DNA of 64,000 nt, taken from Jeotgalibacillus malaysiensis (GTDB lineage: Bacteria > Bacillota > Bacilli > Bacillales > Jeotgalibacillaceae). Below, piece after piece: positions 57,017-64,000 of this stretch; position 1 is the first letter of the stretch; every line of letters begins with the position of its first letter. The stretch lies in the NCBI GenBank assembly GCA_000818095.1, contig CP009416.1:3270501-3334500 (forward strand). The letters run 5' to 3'. Below the pieces are notes generated by a model. The model was not told the DNA's origin. It worked only from the letters and a program-made list of their open reading frames with translations, and made no database searches. The position numbers were made by a program, and so were the translations under genes.

Positions 57017-57718
57017 TCATAACTTTGCTGCATATTCTTTAAGTTTCACACTCATTTCTTCAATTTAATTAATAAATGATGAAATGTCTTCTGTTGCCGA
57101 AGCCTGCTCGCGGTCAACAGTAACCACGTTTTCTACCATAGACTGAATTTCATGTATGGATGTCTGCATCATTTTTAATGTCGAACTGATTTTTTCTGTA
57201 GATTCGAGCGTATCATTTGATAATTTGCGGATTTCTTTCGCGACAATATTAAATCCCCGTCCGTGCTCACCCGCTCTCGCTGCTTCAATGGATGCATTTA
57301 GCCCGAGAATATTTGTCTGGCTTGCGATCTTCTTAATGATATGAATGACTTCATCAGTATTTTTCATCGCCTCAGATGCTTCAGTCGATTGCTGCAGTAG
57401 TGAAGAGGAATATGCAGCAAGCCCTTCAGATCCGGTATGGATAGAAGTAATTCTTTCGTTTGCCTGGTTGATTGATTCAAAAATCTGGTCAGAGATTTCC
57501 TGCAGGGCTTTTTCATTCTGTTCCTGAATCTGGATCGCGATCGCACCGATCACCTGTCCATTTTCTATAATCGGCGCTGCCAGACCTCTAAAAGAAACAC
57601 CAAAAAACGCTTCCAATTTATTTGAAATTGTGACATTTGAATATGCTAAAGATTGTATGAATAGAACCCCTTTTATGTTTATACCTTTACTAGTTATCCA
57701 ATATTTTAGAATGATAAA
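57017..57718 (-). pseudogene. Decayed methyl-accepting chemotaxis-type protein
   Basis: The reverse-strand frame contains a clear MCP signalling tip: ASQTNILGLNASIEAARAGE then GRGFNIVAKEIRKLSN. An in-frame TAA at 57065-57067 interrupts it at DISSFIN*; reading on gives IEEMSVKLKEYAAKL*, a normal MCP-type C-terminus ending at 57017. At the 5' side the frame is open to 57718, where TAG stops it, but no start with a ribosome site is seen and the sensor domain is missing. So the gene is both 5'-truncated and interrupted. A 183-aa protein from a TTG at 57616 is possible but has no ribosome site. Confidence 0.72.
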
Positions 57719-57836
57719 CTAAAGACCTATTCATTATATACGTTAAACTGACATAGTGGCACACTGATCAGCACGTTCAGGTTTAAGCCAAATACTTCAG
57801 GGAAAAATGATAGAAAACTCACGAAGGAGCTTACTT

Positions 57837-58676
57837 ATGACAAAAATACCTGAATGGACAATGCATAATGGCTATAAAATTCCTGCCACAGGCCTTGGTA
57901 CATATACATTAAAAGGTGAAAAAGGCGTGGAGGCAATGACTGCTGCAATTAAAAATGGCTATCGGCTATTCGACTCTGCCATCCGCTATGATAATGAAGG
58001 TACATTAGGCGAAGCTGTGAAGAGATCCGGGATTTCACGGGACGATTTATTTTTAACTTCAAAGCTGCGTGCACAGTATTATGACTACGACCGAGCACTT
58101 GAGATGATTCAGGAGTCGCTGTATCGTGCCAACTTAAATTATTGGGACCTGTATCTGCTTCACTGGCCAAATCCGAAACAGGATCAGTATGTGGAAGCAT
58201 GGAAAGCGCTGATCACTGCACAGGAAAAAGGATGGGTCCGCTCAATCGGTGTATGTAACTTCATGCCTGAGCACCTGGAGCGCCTCGAAAAAGAAACAGG
58301 TGTAAAGCCCGTCATCAACCAAATAGAAATGCATCCTTATTTTTCTCAAAAAGAACAGCGTGAATACAATAAAAAGCATGACATCATTACGGAAGCCTGG
58401 AGCCCGCTTGAAAGAGCAGGCAGCGTGCTGAACGATGAGACTCTTCAAAACATTGCCAATCAGCACAACAAATCGGTAGGGCAGGTCATTCTGAGATGGA
58501 TCTACCAGCTTGATACGATCTCACTCCCAAGATCCACTAATGCGCATAGACAGCGCGAAAATCTTGAACTATTTGATTTTGAGTTATCTGATGCAGAAGT
58601 TGAGAAAATCAATGGACTGACGCGCGAAGATGGCAGAATCGCTGACCAGGACCCGCGTGAATACGAAGAATTTTGA
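57837..58676 (+). CDS. Aldo/keto reductase
   Basis: 279 aa NADPH-dependent oxidoreductase with the AKR tetrad D46, Y51 (FDSAIRYDNEG), K76 (LTSKL) and H109 (LLHWP). The signature GLGTYTL and the C-terminal SLPRSTNAHRQRENLE are also present. AAGGAGCTTACTT precedes the ATG at 57837-57839. Similar to YtbE/YvgN-type reductases that reduce methylglyoxal and other aldehydes. Confidence 0.92.
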   Translation: MTKIPEWTMHNGYKIPATGLGTYTLKGEKGVEAMTAAIKNGYRLFDSAIRYDNEGTLGEAVKRSGISRDDLFLTSKLRAQYYDYDRALEMIQESLYRANLNYWDLYLLHWPNPKQDQYVEAWKALITAQEKGWVRSIGVCNFMPEHLERLEKETGVKPVINQIEMHPYFSQKEQREYNKKHDIITEAWSPLERAGSVLNDETLQNIANQHNKSVGQVILRWIYQLDTISLPRSTNAHRQRENLELFDFELSDAEVEKINGLTREDGRIADQDPREYEEF

Positions 58677-58683
58677 TCAACGG

Positions 58684-58712
58684 AATCAGCAGTCTGCACT
58701 GCTGATTTTTTC
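58684..58712 (+). terminator. Terminator of the aldo/keto reductase gene
   Basis: Stem AATCAGCAGT (58684-58693) and ACTGCTGATT (58698-58707) followed by TTTTC. Confidence 0.9.
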
Positions 58713-58808
58713 TGCACAGTAAATTTTTTAACAATTGATGTTAGATGTCCCATTTAAAAGGGAAGAGTATAGGTGGTGGAAAAATTACATATCAAAGGAG
58801 TGGAGAAA

Positions 58809-59702
58809 ATGAATCAGGAGCAATTTGACAAGGTCAAGAACGGAAAAGGTTTTATCGCAGCACTCGATCAGAGCGGTGGCAGCACACCGAAGGCACTAAA
58901 AGCTTACGGCGTTGAGGAAAGTGCATATTCCAATGAAGATGAAATGTTCGACATGGTCCATGAAATGCGCACAAGAATCATTACTTCTCCTGCTTTTACA
59001 TCTGAAAAAATACTCGGCGCGATTCTCTTTGAACAGACAATGGATCGTGATATTGAAGGCAAGCATACAGGCGACTATCTGTGGGAAGAAAAGGGCGTTG
59101 TGCCATTTCTGAAAGTCGATAAAGGCCTCGCAGATGAAAAGAACGGCGTACAGCTTATGAAGCCGATTCATGATCTGGATGAAACACTTAGCCGGGCAAA
59201 TGAAAGACACATTTTCGGTACAAAAATGCGCTCAGTCATTAATGAACCAAATGAAGAAGGCATCAAAGAAGTCATTGATCAGCAATTTGAAGTCGGCAAA
59301 CAGATTATTGCTGCAGGGCTTGTGCCGATCATTGAACCTGAAGTCAATATTCATAGTAAAGATAAAGAACAGTGCGAATCGATAATGAAGGATGAGATTT
59401 TAAAGCATCTTAATAATCTTCCTGAAGATCAGAACGTCATGCTGAAGCTGTCGATTCCAACTAAAGCAAATTTCTTTAAAGAACTCGTAGACCACCCACG
59501 TGTGGTGCGTGTGGTCGCACTATCAGGCGGATACTCACGCAAAGAGGCAAACGAAAAGCTGCGTGAAAATGATGGCTTAATCGCAAGTTTCTCTCGTGCA
59601 CTTGCATCTGATCTGCGCCACGGCCAGACACAGGAGCAATTTGACGCTGGACTGAAAGATGCGATTGATACGATTTATGATGCATCAGTGAACAAGAAAT
59701 AA
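58809..59702 (+). CDS. fda: Class I fructose-bisphosphate aldolase
   Basis: 297 aa. Signatures: [20 protein letters not shown] at the start and [18 protein letters not shown]; the Schiff-base lysine is probably in [11 protein letters not shown]. This is the small class I FBA found in Staphylococcus (FdaB, 296 aa), not the zinc class II form. AAAGGAGTGGAGAAA precedes the ATG at 58809-58811. Cleaves fructose 1,6-bisphosphate into DHAP and GAP. Confidence 0.94.
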   Translation: MNQEQFDKVKNGKGFIAALDQSGGSTPKALKAYGVEESAYSNEDEMFDMVHEMRTRIITSPAFTSEKILGAILFEQTMDRDIEGKHTGDYLWEEKGVVPFLKVDKGLADEKNGVQLMKPIHDLDETLSRANERHIFGTKMRSVINEPNEEGIKEVIDQQFEVGKQIIAAGLVPIIEPEVNIHSKDKEQCESIMKDEILKHLNNLPEDQNVMLKLSIPTKANFFKELVDHPRVVRVVALSGGYSRKEANEKLRENDGLIASFSRALASDLRHGQTQEQFDAGLKDAIDTIYDASVNKK

Positions 59703-59712
59703 ACACTTTATG

Positions 59713-59747
59713 CTGCCTGAAGCGATCATGCTTCAGGCAGTTTTTTG
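59713..59747 (+). terminator. Terminator of the aldolase gene
   Basis: Perfect 11-bp stem CTGCCTGAAGC (59713-59723) and GCTTCAGGCAG (59730-59740) followed by six T. Confidence 0.92.
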
Positions 59748-59773
59748 TTTGTTTCGGGTAGGTCAAATGTCAC

Positions 59774-59891
59774 TTTTCTACGAAGGTGAGGTGATTTTCT
59801 AAGAACATGATCGTTTTTTCTGAGAACACTTATGGTTTTTCTAAGGACATTCAAGCCTATTCTAAGAACCACCACACCTTTTCTACGAACC
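59774..59891 (+). repeat. Intergenic 21-bp-period word array C (TTTTCTnnGAACA), six units
   Basis: Words start at 59774 TTTTCTACGAAGG, 59795 TTTTCTAAGAACA, 59816 TTTTCTGAGAACA, 59837 TTTTCTAAGGACA, 59858 TATTCTAAGAACC and 59879 TTTTCTACGAACC. All steps are exactly 21 bp. Same word and unit number as array B. It lies between two terminators of convergent genes, so no promoter role is expected. Confidence 0.93.
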
Positions 59892-59908
59892 AGCCTCTCA
59901 CCACCAAA

Positions 59909-59941
59909 TAAAAAACACCGCAGACTCTAAAAGCCCACGGC
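59909..59941 (-). terminator. mqo terminator
   Basis: On the reverse strand CCGTGGGCT pairs with AGTCTGCGG using wobble pairs, then TGTTTTTTATTT follows. Confidence 0.7.
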
Positions 59942-59952
59942 ATTTCATCAGA

Positions 59953-61488
59953 TCATACAGTTGTTGTCTCAGCTTTAATTGGATCTTCAGCAATCGCAGC
60001 ACCGGCATTTACCAGGCCAAGCGCTTCTGAAGTCGTCTCGTTAATTTCTTTAATTAAGTCAGGATGCTCAAGCAGATTTTTTCCGTAAGAAGGAATCATC
60101 TCTTTGATCTTAGGCTCCCATCCTTTCATTTCCTCAGGGAAACAGCGGCTCAGTACATCGAGCATAACGGATACTGATGTAGAAGCGCCCGGTGAAGCGC
60201 CCAGCAGTGCAGCAATTGATCCATTTGCGCCGCTGATGACCTCCGTTCCAAACTGAAGCGTCCCTTTTCCACCCTGTTTCGTATCCTTAATCACCTGCAC
60301 ACGCTGGCCGGCTACAACAAGCTCCCAGTCGTCACTGTTTGCATTCGGTACAAATTCACGCAGCGCTTCCATACGCTGTTCCTTGGATTGCAGCACCTGC
60401 TCAATCAAATACTTTGTCAGCGGCATATTTTTCAAGCCTGCTGAAACCATTGTTGTCAGGTTGTCCTTTTTTACTGAAGTAATCAGGTCCATATTCGAAC
60501 CTGTCTTTAAAAACTTTGGTGAAAAGCCTGCAAACGGTCCAAAAAATAACGACTCTTTCCCGTCAATCAGGCGAGTATCAAGGTGAGGCACGGACATTGG
60601 CGGTGCGCCAACCGGTGCTTTCCCGTACACTTTCGCATAGTGCTTCTCAACGATTTCAGGCTTTTTACACACCATGAACAACCCGCTAACCGGGAATCCG
60701 CCAACATTTTTACTTTCAGGAATACCTGATTTCTGAAGCAGATGCAGACTTCCGCCACCTGCGCCAATAAAGACAAACTTCGCCTTATGATACTCAAGAC
60801 GATCGTTTTTGAGATCGCGGATTTTCAGTTCCCATTCACCATCTTCAGTACGCGTCATATCGTCAACCTGATGCTTATAATTAACTGAAACGCCTTCTTC
60901 TGCTAAATGAGCGAATAACTTACGTGTTAGCGCGCCGAAATTCACATCTGTTCCAGCATCAATTTTTGTAGCTGCGATCGGCTGGTTCACTTGGCGATTT
61001 TCCATAATTAACGGGATCCATTCCTTCAGCTTCTCCGGATCATCCGAATACTCCATACCGGAAAACAATGGATTATCTGAAAGCGCTTTAAATCGGTTTT
61101 TTAAAAAATTAACATCTTTTTCACCATGAACAAGACTCATATGAGGAAGTGCCATGATGAATTCCTTCGGGTTTTTAATCAGGCCGCTATTAACAAGATG
61201 CGCCCAAAACTGTTTGGAAACCTGAAATTCCTCGTTAACCTTATTCGCTTTTGTTACATCAATCGTGCCATCTGGCAATTCATTTGTATAATTCAATTCA
61301 CATAAAGATGAATGGCCTGTTCCTGCATTATTCCATTCATTTGAGCTCTCTTCGCCTGCACTGTCAAGCCGTTCAAAAGCTTTTATATTCCAATCCGGCG
61401 CCAGTTCCTTCAGCAAAGATCCAAGCGTTGCACTCATAATACCGGCACCAATTAAGATAACGTCTGATTTAATATGTTTGTTACTCAT
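59953..61488 (-). CDS. mqo: Malate:quinone oxidoreductase
   Basis: 511 aa FAD membrane-associated enzyme oxidising malate to oxaloacetate with quinone as acceptor. The FAD fold is [56 protein letters not shown] and [19 protein letters not shown] are family hallmarks. A typical Bacillales/Staphylococcus Mqo by length. Convergent with the aldolase gene across array C. Confidence 0.96.
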   Translation of the reverse strand: MSNKHIKSDVILIGAGIMSATLGSLLKELAPDWNIKAFERLDSAGEESSNEWNNAGTGHSSLCELNYTNELPDGTIDVTKANKVNEEFQVSKQFWAHLVNSGLIKNPKEFIMALPHMSLVHGEKDVNFLKNRFKALSDNPLFSGMEYSDDPEKLKEWIPLIMENRQVNQPIAATKIDAGTDVNFGALTRKLFAHLAEEGVSVNYKHQVDDMTRTEDGEWELKIRDLKNDRLEYHKAKFVFIGAGGGSLHLLQKSGIPESKNVGGFPVSGLFMVCKKPEIVEKHYAKVYGKAPVGAPPMSVPHLDTRLIDGKESLFFGPFAGFSPKFLKTGSNMDLITSVKKDNLTTMVSAGLKNMPLTKYLIEQVLQSKEQRMEALREFVPNANSDDWELVVAGQRVQVIKDTKQGGKGTLQFGTEVISGANGSIAALLGASPGASTSVSVMLDVLSRCFPEEMKGWEPKIKEMIPSYGKNLLEHPDLIKEINETTSEALGLVNAGAAIAEDPIKAETTTV

Positions 61489-61617
61489 TTTTACCGTCCT
61501 TTTGTATGCTTAAATTTGTTTTGAAAGTATAAATATTATTTTTCGAACTATTTCTACATATTAATATTGTATCATTCTGGGGGATTCTTTCAAATCTTTA
61601 TTTGTTACCAGCAAATT

Positions 61618-61676
61618 GGGGACGGAGGTTAAAGTGCCGTCATATCACACTCTAACCTCCGTCCCCACGGTGCATA
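61618..61676. repeat. REP-like inverted repeat (GGGGACGGAGGTTA)
   Basis: GGGGACGGAGGTTA (61618-61631) and TAACCTCCGTCCCC (61663-61676), a perfect 14-bp stem with a 31-nt loop. The GGGGACGG core is the hallmark of REP-like elements common in Bacillaceae. No T tract follows, so it is not a normal terminator. Confidence 0.75.
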
Positions 61677-61693
61677 TCCTATATCAGCAAAAC

Positions 61694-62197
61694 TCATTCT
61701 AGCTGATTCCCTGATAAATTCTTCTGGCGCTCAAGCTCCTTCTTCAACTTTTCACGCTGTCCTCTCAATTCACGCGTAATCACCAATTCATCCTTTACAT
61801 CAGATGTTTTCAGCTTCAAATATTGATTCATCGCTTTTTCAAATCCGCGGCTGACTTCATCAATTGCTTCGATCAGCGTATGATGCGTAATTGGAATTTT
61901 ATCCTGTTGCGTGGCTTTATTCACTTTTTGCATCAAAATCGTCTCTGCATATAAAAGGTTGGCATATGTTTCAATAGATTCCCTGTTAACCGCCATCCCC
62001 CTGATATCAGAAGCCATCTGGATCGTCCTCACAATCATACCCGTCATCGCATCAGGATCCAATTTCTTTCTCATAATCTTCCTGACCTTCGTCTCCCCGA
62101 CACCATTTCTCAAAGACTTCTCAAACGTCTGTAACGTCTGCACAAACATCGAACGAAACCGCTGCTCTTCCATGTTCTTCTTTATATTGTCAAACAT
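61694..62197 (-). CDS. Hypothetical helical protein (167 aa) flanked by REP-like repeats
   Basis: 167 aa, almost wholly alpha-helical and charged: EEQRFRSMFVQTLQTFEKSL, MIVRTIQMASDIRGMAVNRE, and a C-terminal coiled-coil-like RELRGQREKLKKELERQKN. No motif assigns a function. AGGGAGAGGTCTC precedes the ATG at 62195-62197. Two GGGGACGGAG inverted repeats bracket it, at 61618-61676 and 62287-62363. Confidence 0.75.
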   Translation of the reverse strand: MFDNIKKNMEEQRFRSMFVQTLQTFEKSLRNGVGETKVRKIMRKKLDPDAMTGMIVRTIQMASDIRGMAVNRESIETYANLLYAETILMQKVNKATQQDKIPITHHTLIEAIDEVSRGFEKAMNQYLKLKTSDVKDELVITRELRGQREKLKKELERQKNLSGNQLE

Positions 62198-62286
62198 GAG
62201 ACCTCTCCCTTGCTAATTGAAGGATTTTAGGTCATTATAGCAAAATTTGGGGTGCGGGGTGGGGATTAGAATGATTTTAAAAATGA

Positions 62287-62363
62287 CACAGCGGGGACGG
62301 AGATGAGTGCGCCACTTTTAGAATCATTCTAAAAATGAATCACTGAACTCCGTCCCCGCTGTG
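62287..62363. repeat. REP-like inverted repeat (CACAGCGGGGACGGAG)
   Basis: CACAGCGGGGACGGAG (62287-62302) pairs perfectly with its complement at 62348-62363. Inside lies a second perfect palindrome TTTTAGAATCATTCTAAAA (62316-62334). A related segment TTAGAATGATTTTAAAAATG precedes the element at 62266. Confidence 0.78.
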
Positions 62364-62367
62364 CCGC

Positions 62368-63015
62368 TTATCTCAAAGGACAATTCCCGCAATACGGCTG
62401 CTCCTGACCTTCCTTAATCTGATACAGCCTGCAGCACGTCTCCCTCACAGGAATCACATCCCAGCTTTCAGGCCGCTGGAGGTATTTTGTAAAGGGGTTC
62501 GTATCCACACCTGTCCATTCTGCTTCAGGATCAGTTATTTCAATAAATAATGCTTCAAGCTGTTCCTGAGGATACTCAGCAGCTTTTTTACGAAACACGG
62601 CCTGCATGCGCACGGCGATATTTTCCCATAAGATCCTTTGGGGGATTTTACACGTTTTAGAGAAGTGATGAACCATTGGTGTCAGGTGTTCTGCGAAAAC
62701 AACTGTTTTCCAGTCCCGGTCCATGTCAGGCATCTGATCTCCTTCAAGCAATACGAAATGATCAAAGTGAAATGCCGCTTCTTTCAGCCAATCTTTTTTC
62801 CCTTCATAAAGACCGTAATATTCCAGCGCTGCAGCTGCCGTCATGACGGCATATCTTTTCATGACGAGTGAGGCTGCAGTTGACTCAAGTTTGATATCAC
62901 TGACGCGGGCATAACGGCCAACGACTTCTGCAATGACTTCAGGATTTTCAAGCTGTTTGATTGGCACACCTTCTCTGCCATGCTGTTTTTCAATCCGGTA
63001 TTGTTCTAAGTTCAT
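62368..63015 (-). CDS. FhuF-like ferric-siderophore reductase
   Basis: 215 aa. The C-terminal [2Fe-2S] motif CC-x13-C-x2-C is present at C194, C195, C209 and C212 (ETCCRLYQIKEG, then YCGNCPLR), the unusual FhuF cluster ligand set. FhuF reduces ferric siderophores in the cytosol to release iron. It lies 36 bp after a FecCD-type permease in the same direction, which supports a siderophore-uptake operon. Confidence 0.88.
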   Translation of the reverse strand: MNLEQYRIEKQHGREGVPIKQLENPEVIAEVVGRYARVSDIKLESTAASLVMKRYAVMTAAAALEYYGLYEGKKDWLKEAAFHFDHFVLLEGDQMPDMDRDWKTVVFAEHLTPMVHHFSKTCKIPQRILWENIAVRMQAVFRKKAAEYPQEQLEALFIEITDPEAEWTGVDTNPFTKYLQRPESWDVIPVRETCCRLYQIKEGQEQPYCGNCPLR

Positions 63016-63051
63016 GATCAGTCTCCTTTTAAAAACGATTAGTCACTAACA

Positions 63052-64000
63052 TTATTGATTCCGATAGCGAAACAGCAGATAGAGGAAAAATGGTGCGCCG
63101 ATTGCTGCAGTAAACACGCCTGCCGGAATATCAAGCGGCAGGAACACAGTTCGCGCCACAAGGTCTGCAATGAGCACGAGAAATGCACCAATGAGCGCCG
63201 TCAGTACAGCCAGTCCCGGGAATGATCGATGAACGAGGCGTCTTGCGATATGAGGTGCCATCAGTCCCACAAACTCGATTCCTCCCGCATAAGCGGCTGC
63301 AGTTCCTGCAAGCATCACACTGCACATCAGAAAGATAAACTGCTGGAGCTGTACGCGGATACCTACATTGACTGAAAAATCCTCACCAAGCTCTGTCACA
63401 TTCAACCCTCTGCCAAATACGATTAAAAACGGAATCGGGATGAGCAGCCACCAGATCATTGAAGTAACTTCACTCCATGAGGCAGCATAAATACTGCCAG
63501 TCAGCCATATATAGGCCTGGGTAGTGGTAGCTGTATCACTCATTACCAGCATGAACGTCACACACGCCTTCATAATGGCAGAGAGCCCGACGCCGATCAG
63601 CACAAGCCTGATCGGCGTTACCCCTTTATTCCAGGAAATCAGATAAATCAGCAGAGCCGCAAGTAAGCCACCCGCAATTGCTGCAAGAGGTAAATATTGC
63701 AGACTGATGATCCCTGCACCAAATGAAATGAAAGTAACCGCACCCAGAGAGGCACCACTTGTAATCCCGATAATATCAGGTGCAGCAAGCGGATTTCTCA
63801 CCAGACTCTGCAGGATCAGACCAGCTACACCAAGTGCCGCTCCGACTAAAATCGCCATCAGTGCCCGCGGCAAACGGAGTGTTTCTATAACAAATGAATG
63901 CTGATCAATCTGACCTGTGATCTGCATAAATACTTCAGTCAGTGGAATCCAATTACTTCCTGATGAGAGGCTCAGTAAAAAAACCATCATGACTGCAAGC
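63052..64000 (-). CDS. FecCD-type siderophore ABC transporter permease, partial (5' end outside window)
   Basis: At least 316 codons of a BtuC/FecCD permease. Motifs include LRLPRALMAILVGAALGVAGLI near the start, NPLAAPDIIGITSGA, and GFVGLMAPHIARR-like IEFVGLMAPHIARRLVHRSF with ALIGAFLVLIADLVAR near the end. Continuation beyond base 64000 is likely, since residues upstream of the first Met (LAVMMVFLLS) are still hydrophobic. With the FhuF-like protein it forms a ferric-siderophore uptake unit. Confidence 0.9.
   Translation of the reverse strand, partial: LAVMMVFLLSLSSGSNWIPLTEVFMQITGQIDQHSFVIETLRLPRALMAILVGAALGVAGLILQSLVRNPLAAPDIIGITSGASLGAVTFISFGAGIISLQYLPLAAIAGGLLAALLIYLISWNKGVTPIRLVLIGVGLSAIMKACVTFMLVMSDTATTTQAYIWLTGSIYAASWSEVTSMIWWLLIPIPFLIVFGRGLNVTELGEDFSVNVGIRVQLQQFIFLMCSVMLAGTAAAYAGGIEFVGLMAPHIARRLVHRSFPGLAVLTALIGAFLVLIADLVARTVFLPLDIPAGVFTAAIGAPFFLYLLFRYRNQ

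Noticed and set aside
57616-57616. TTG as the true start of the chemoreceptor-like protein
   Set aside because: The preceding AAATAAA contains no ribosome site and the upstream frame still reads as MCP-like sequence.
1-64000. rRNA, tRNA, prophage or insertion sequence
   Set aside because: I saw no tRNA cloverleaf, rRNA signature, integrase, transposase or phage structural gene on either strand. A trained search could still find a tRNA by computation.

Overview
This is a 64 kb chromosomal stretch of a low-to-moderate GC Gram-positive bacterium, almost certainly order Bacillales (Bacillaceae/Planococcaceae type). The signs are strong AGGAGG ribosome sites, frequent TTG/GTG starts, lipobox lipoproteins, a ykoFEDC thiamine operon, Zur, Rex and cre-type operators, a class I FdaB-type aldolase, Mqo, and a perfect Spo0J/ParB parS site at 36944-36959. 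The parS site suggests an origin-proximal location. I cannot name the genus. I see no rRNA, tRNA, CRISPR array, prophage or intact insertion sequence.

Layout. 1-2.9 kb: TetR regulator divergent from an ABC-2 exporter. 3-11.5 kb: a putative c-di-GMP-linked polysaccharide locus, with a membrane-anchored glycosidase-like protein, a GT2 synthase, a HEAT-repeat protein, an Hpt-REC-GGEEF-REC diguanylate cyclase, and a secreted TIM-barrel protein behind a c-di-GMP-I riboswitch. 11.5-22 kb: FetAB-like exporter, thioredoxin-like protein, MFS carrier, DUF429, VTT protein, acyl-CoA ligase, IlvE, Nudix, hydrolase. 21.7-27.3 kb: beta-glucoside operon (GH1, ABC importer, LacI). 27.4-30.7 kb: Zur-controlled RpmE2, selD-mnmH, fluoride channel pair. 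31-36.3 kb: small proteins, a GGDEF-EAL-GAF protein, oligo-1,6-glucosidase. 36.3-42.1 kb: methyltransferase, parS, three tandem hairpin repeats, gluconokinase, Rex-controlled NADH oxidase, secreted lipase. 42.6-48.3 kb: ring-cleaving dioxygenase, a small operon, TPP riboswitch and ykoFEDC. 48.5-54.6 kb: phosphonate-type ABC transporter, pirin and small genes. 54.6-64 kb: GNAT, HD-GYP, a decayed chemoreceptor, AKR, aldolase, Mqo, FhuF-like reductase and a FecCD permease cut by the window end.

Two themes stand out. First, cyclic-di-GMP parts recur: two GGDEF proteins, one EAL, one HD-GYP and a c-di-GMP riboswitch. Second, at least six intergenic regions carry arrays of a short word repeated at an almost exact 21-bp step, often six units long. 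The word differs between most arrays, but two arrays 11 kb apart share TTTTCTnnGAACA. They are not coding, CRISPR or terminators, and I know of no described element that matches them. They are the best candidate here for something undescribed. A family of 125-bp tandem hairpins with compensatory base changes, next to parS, is a second structural curiosity.
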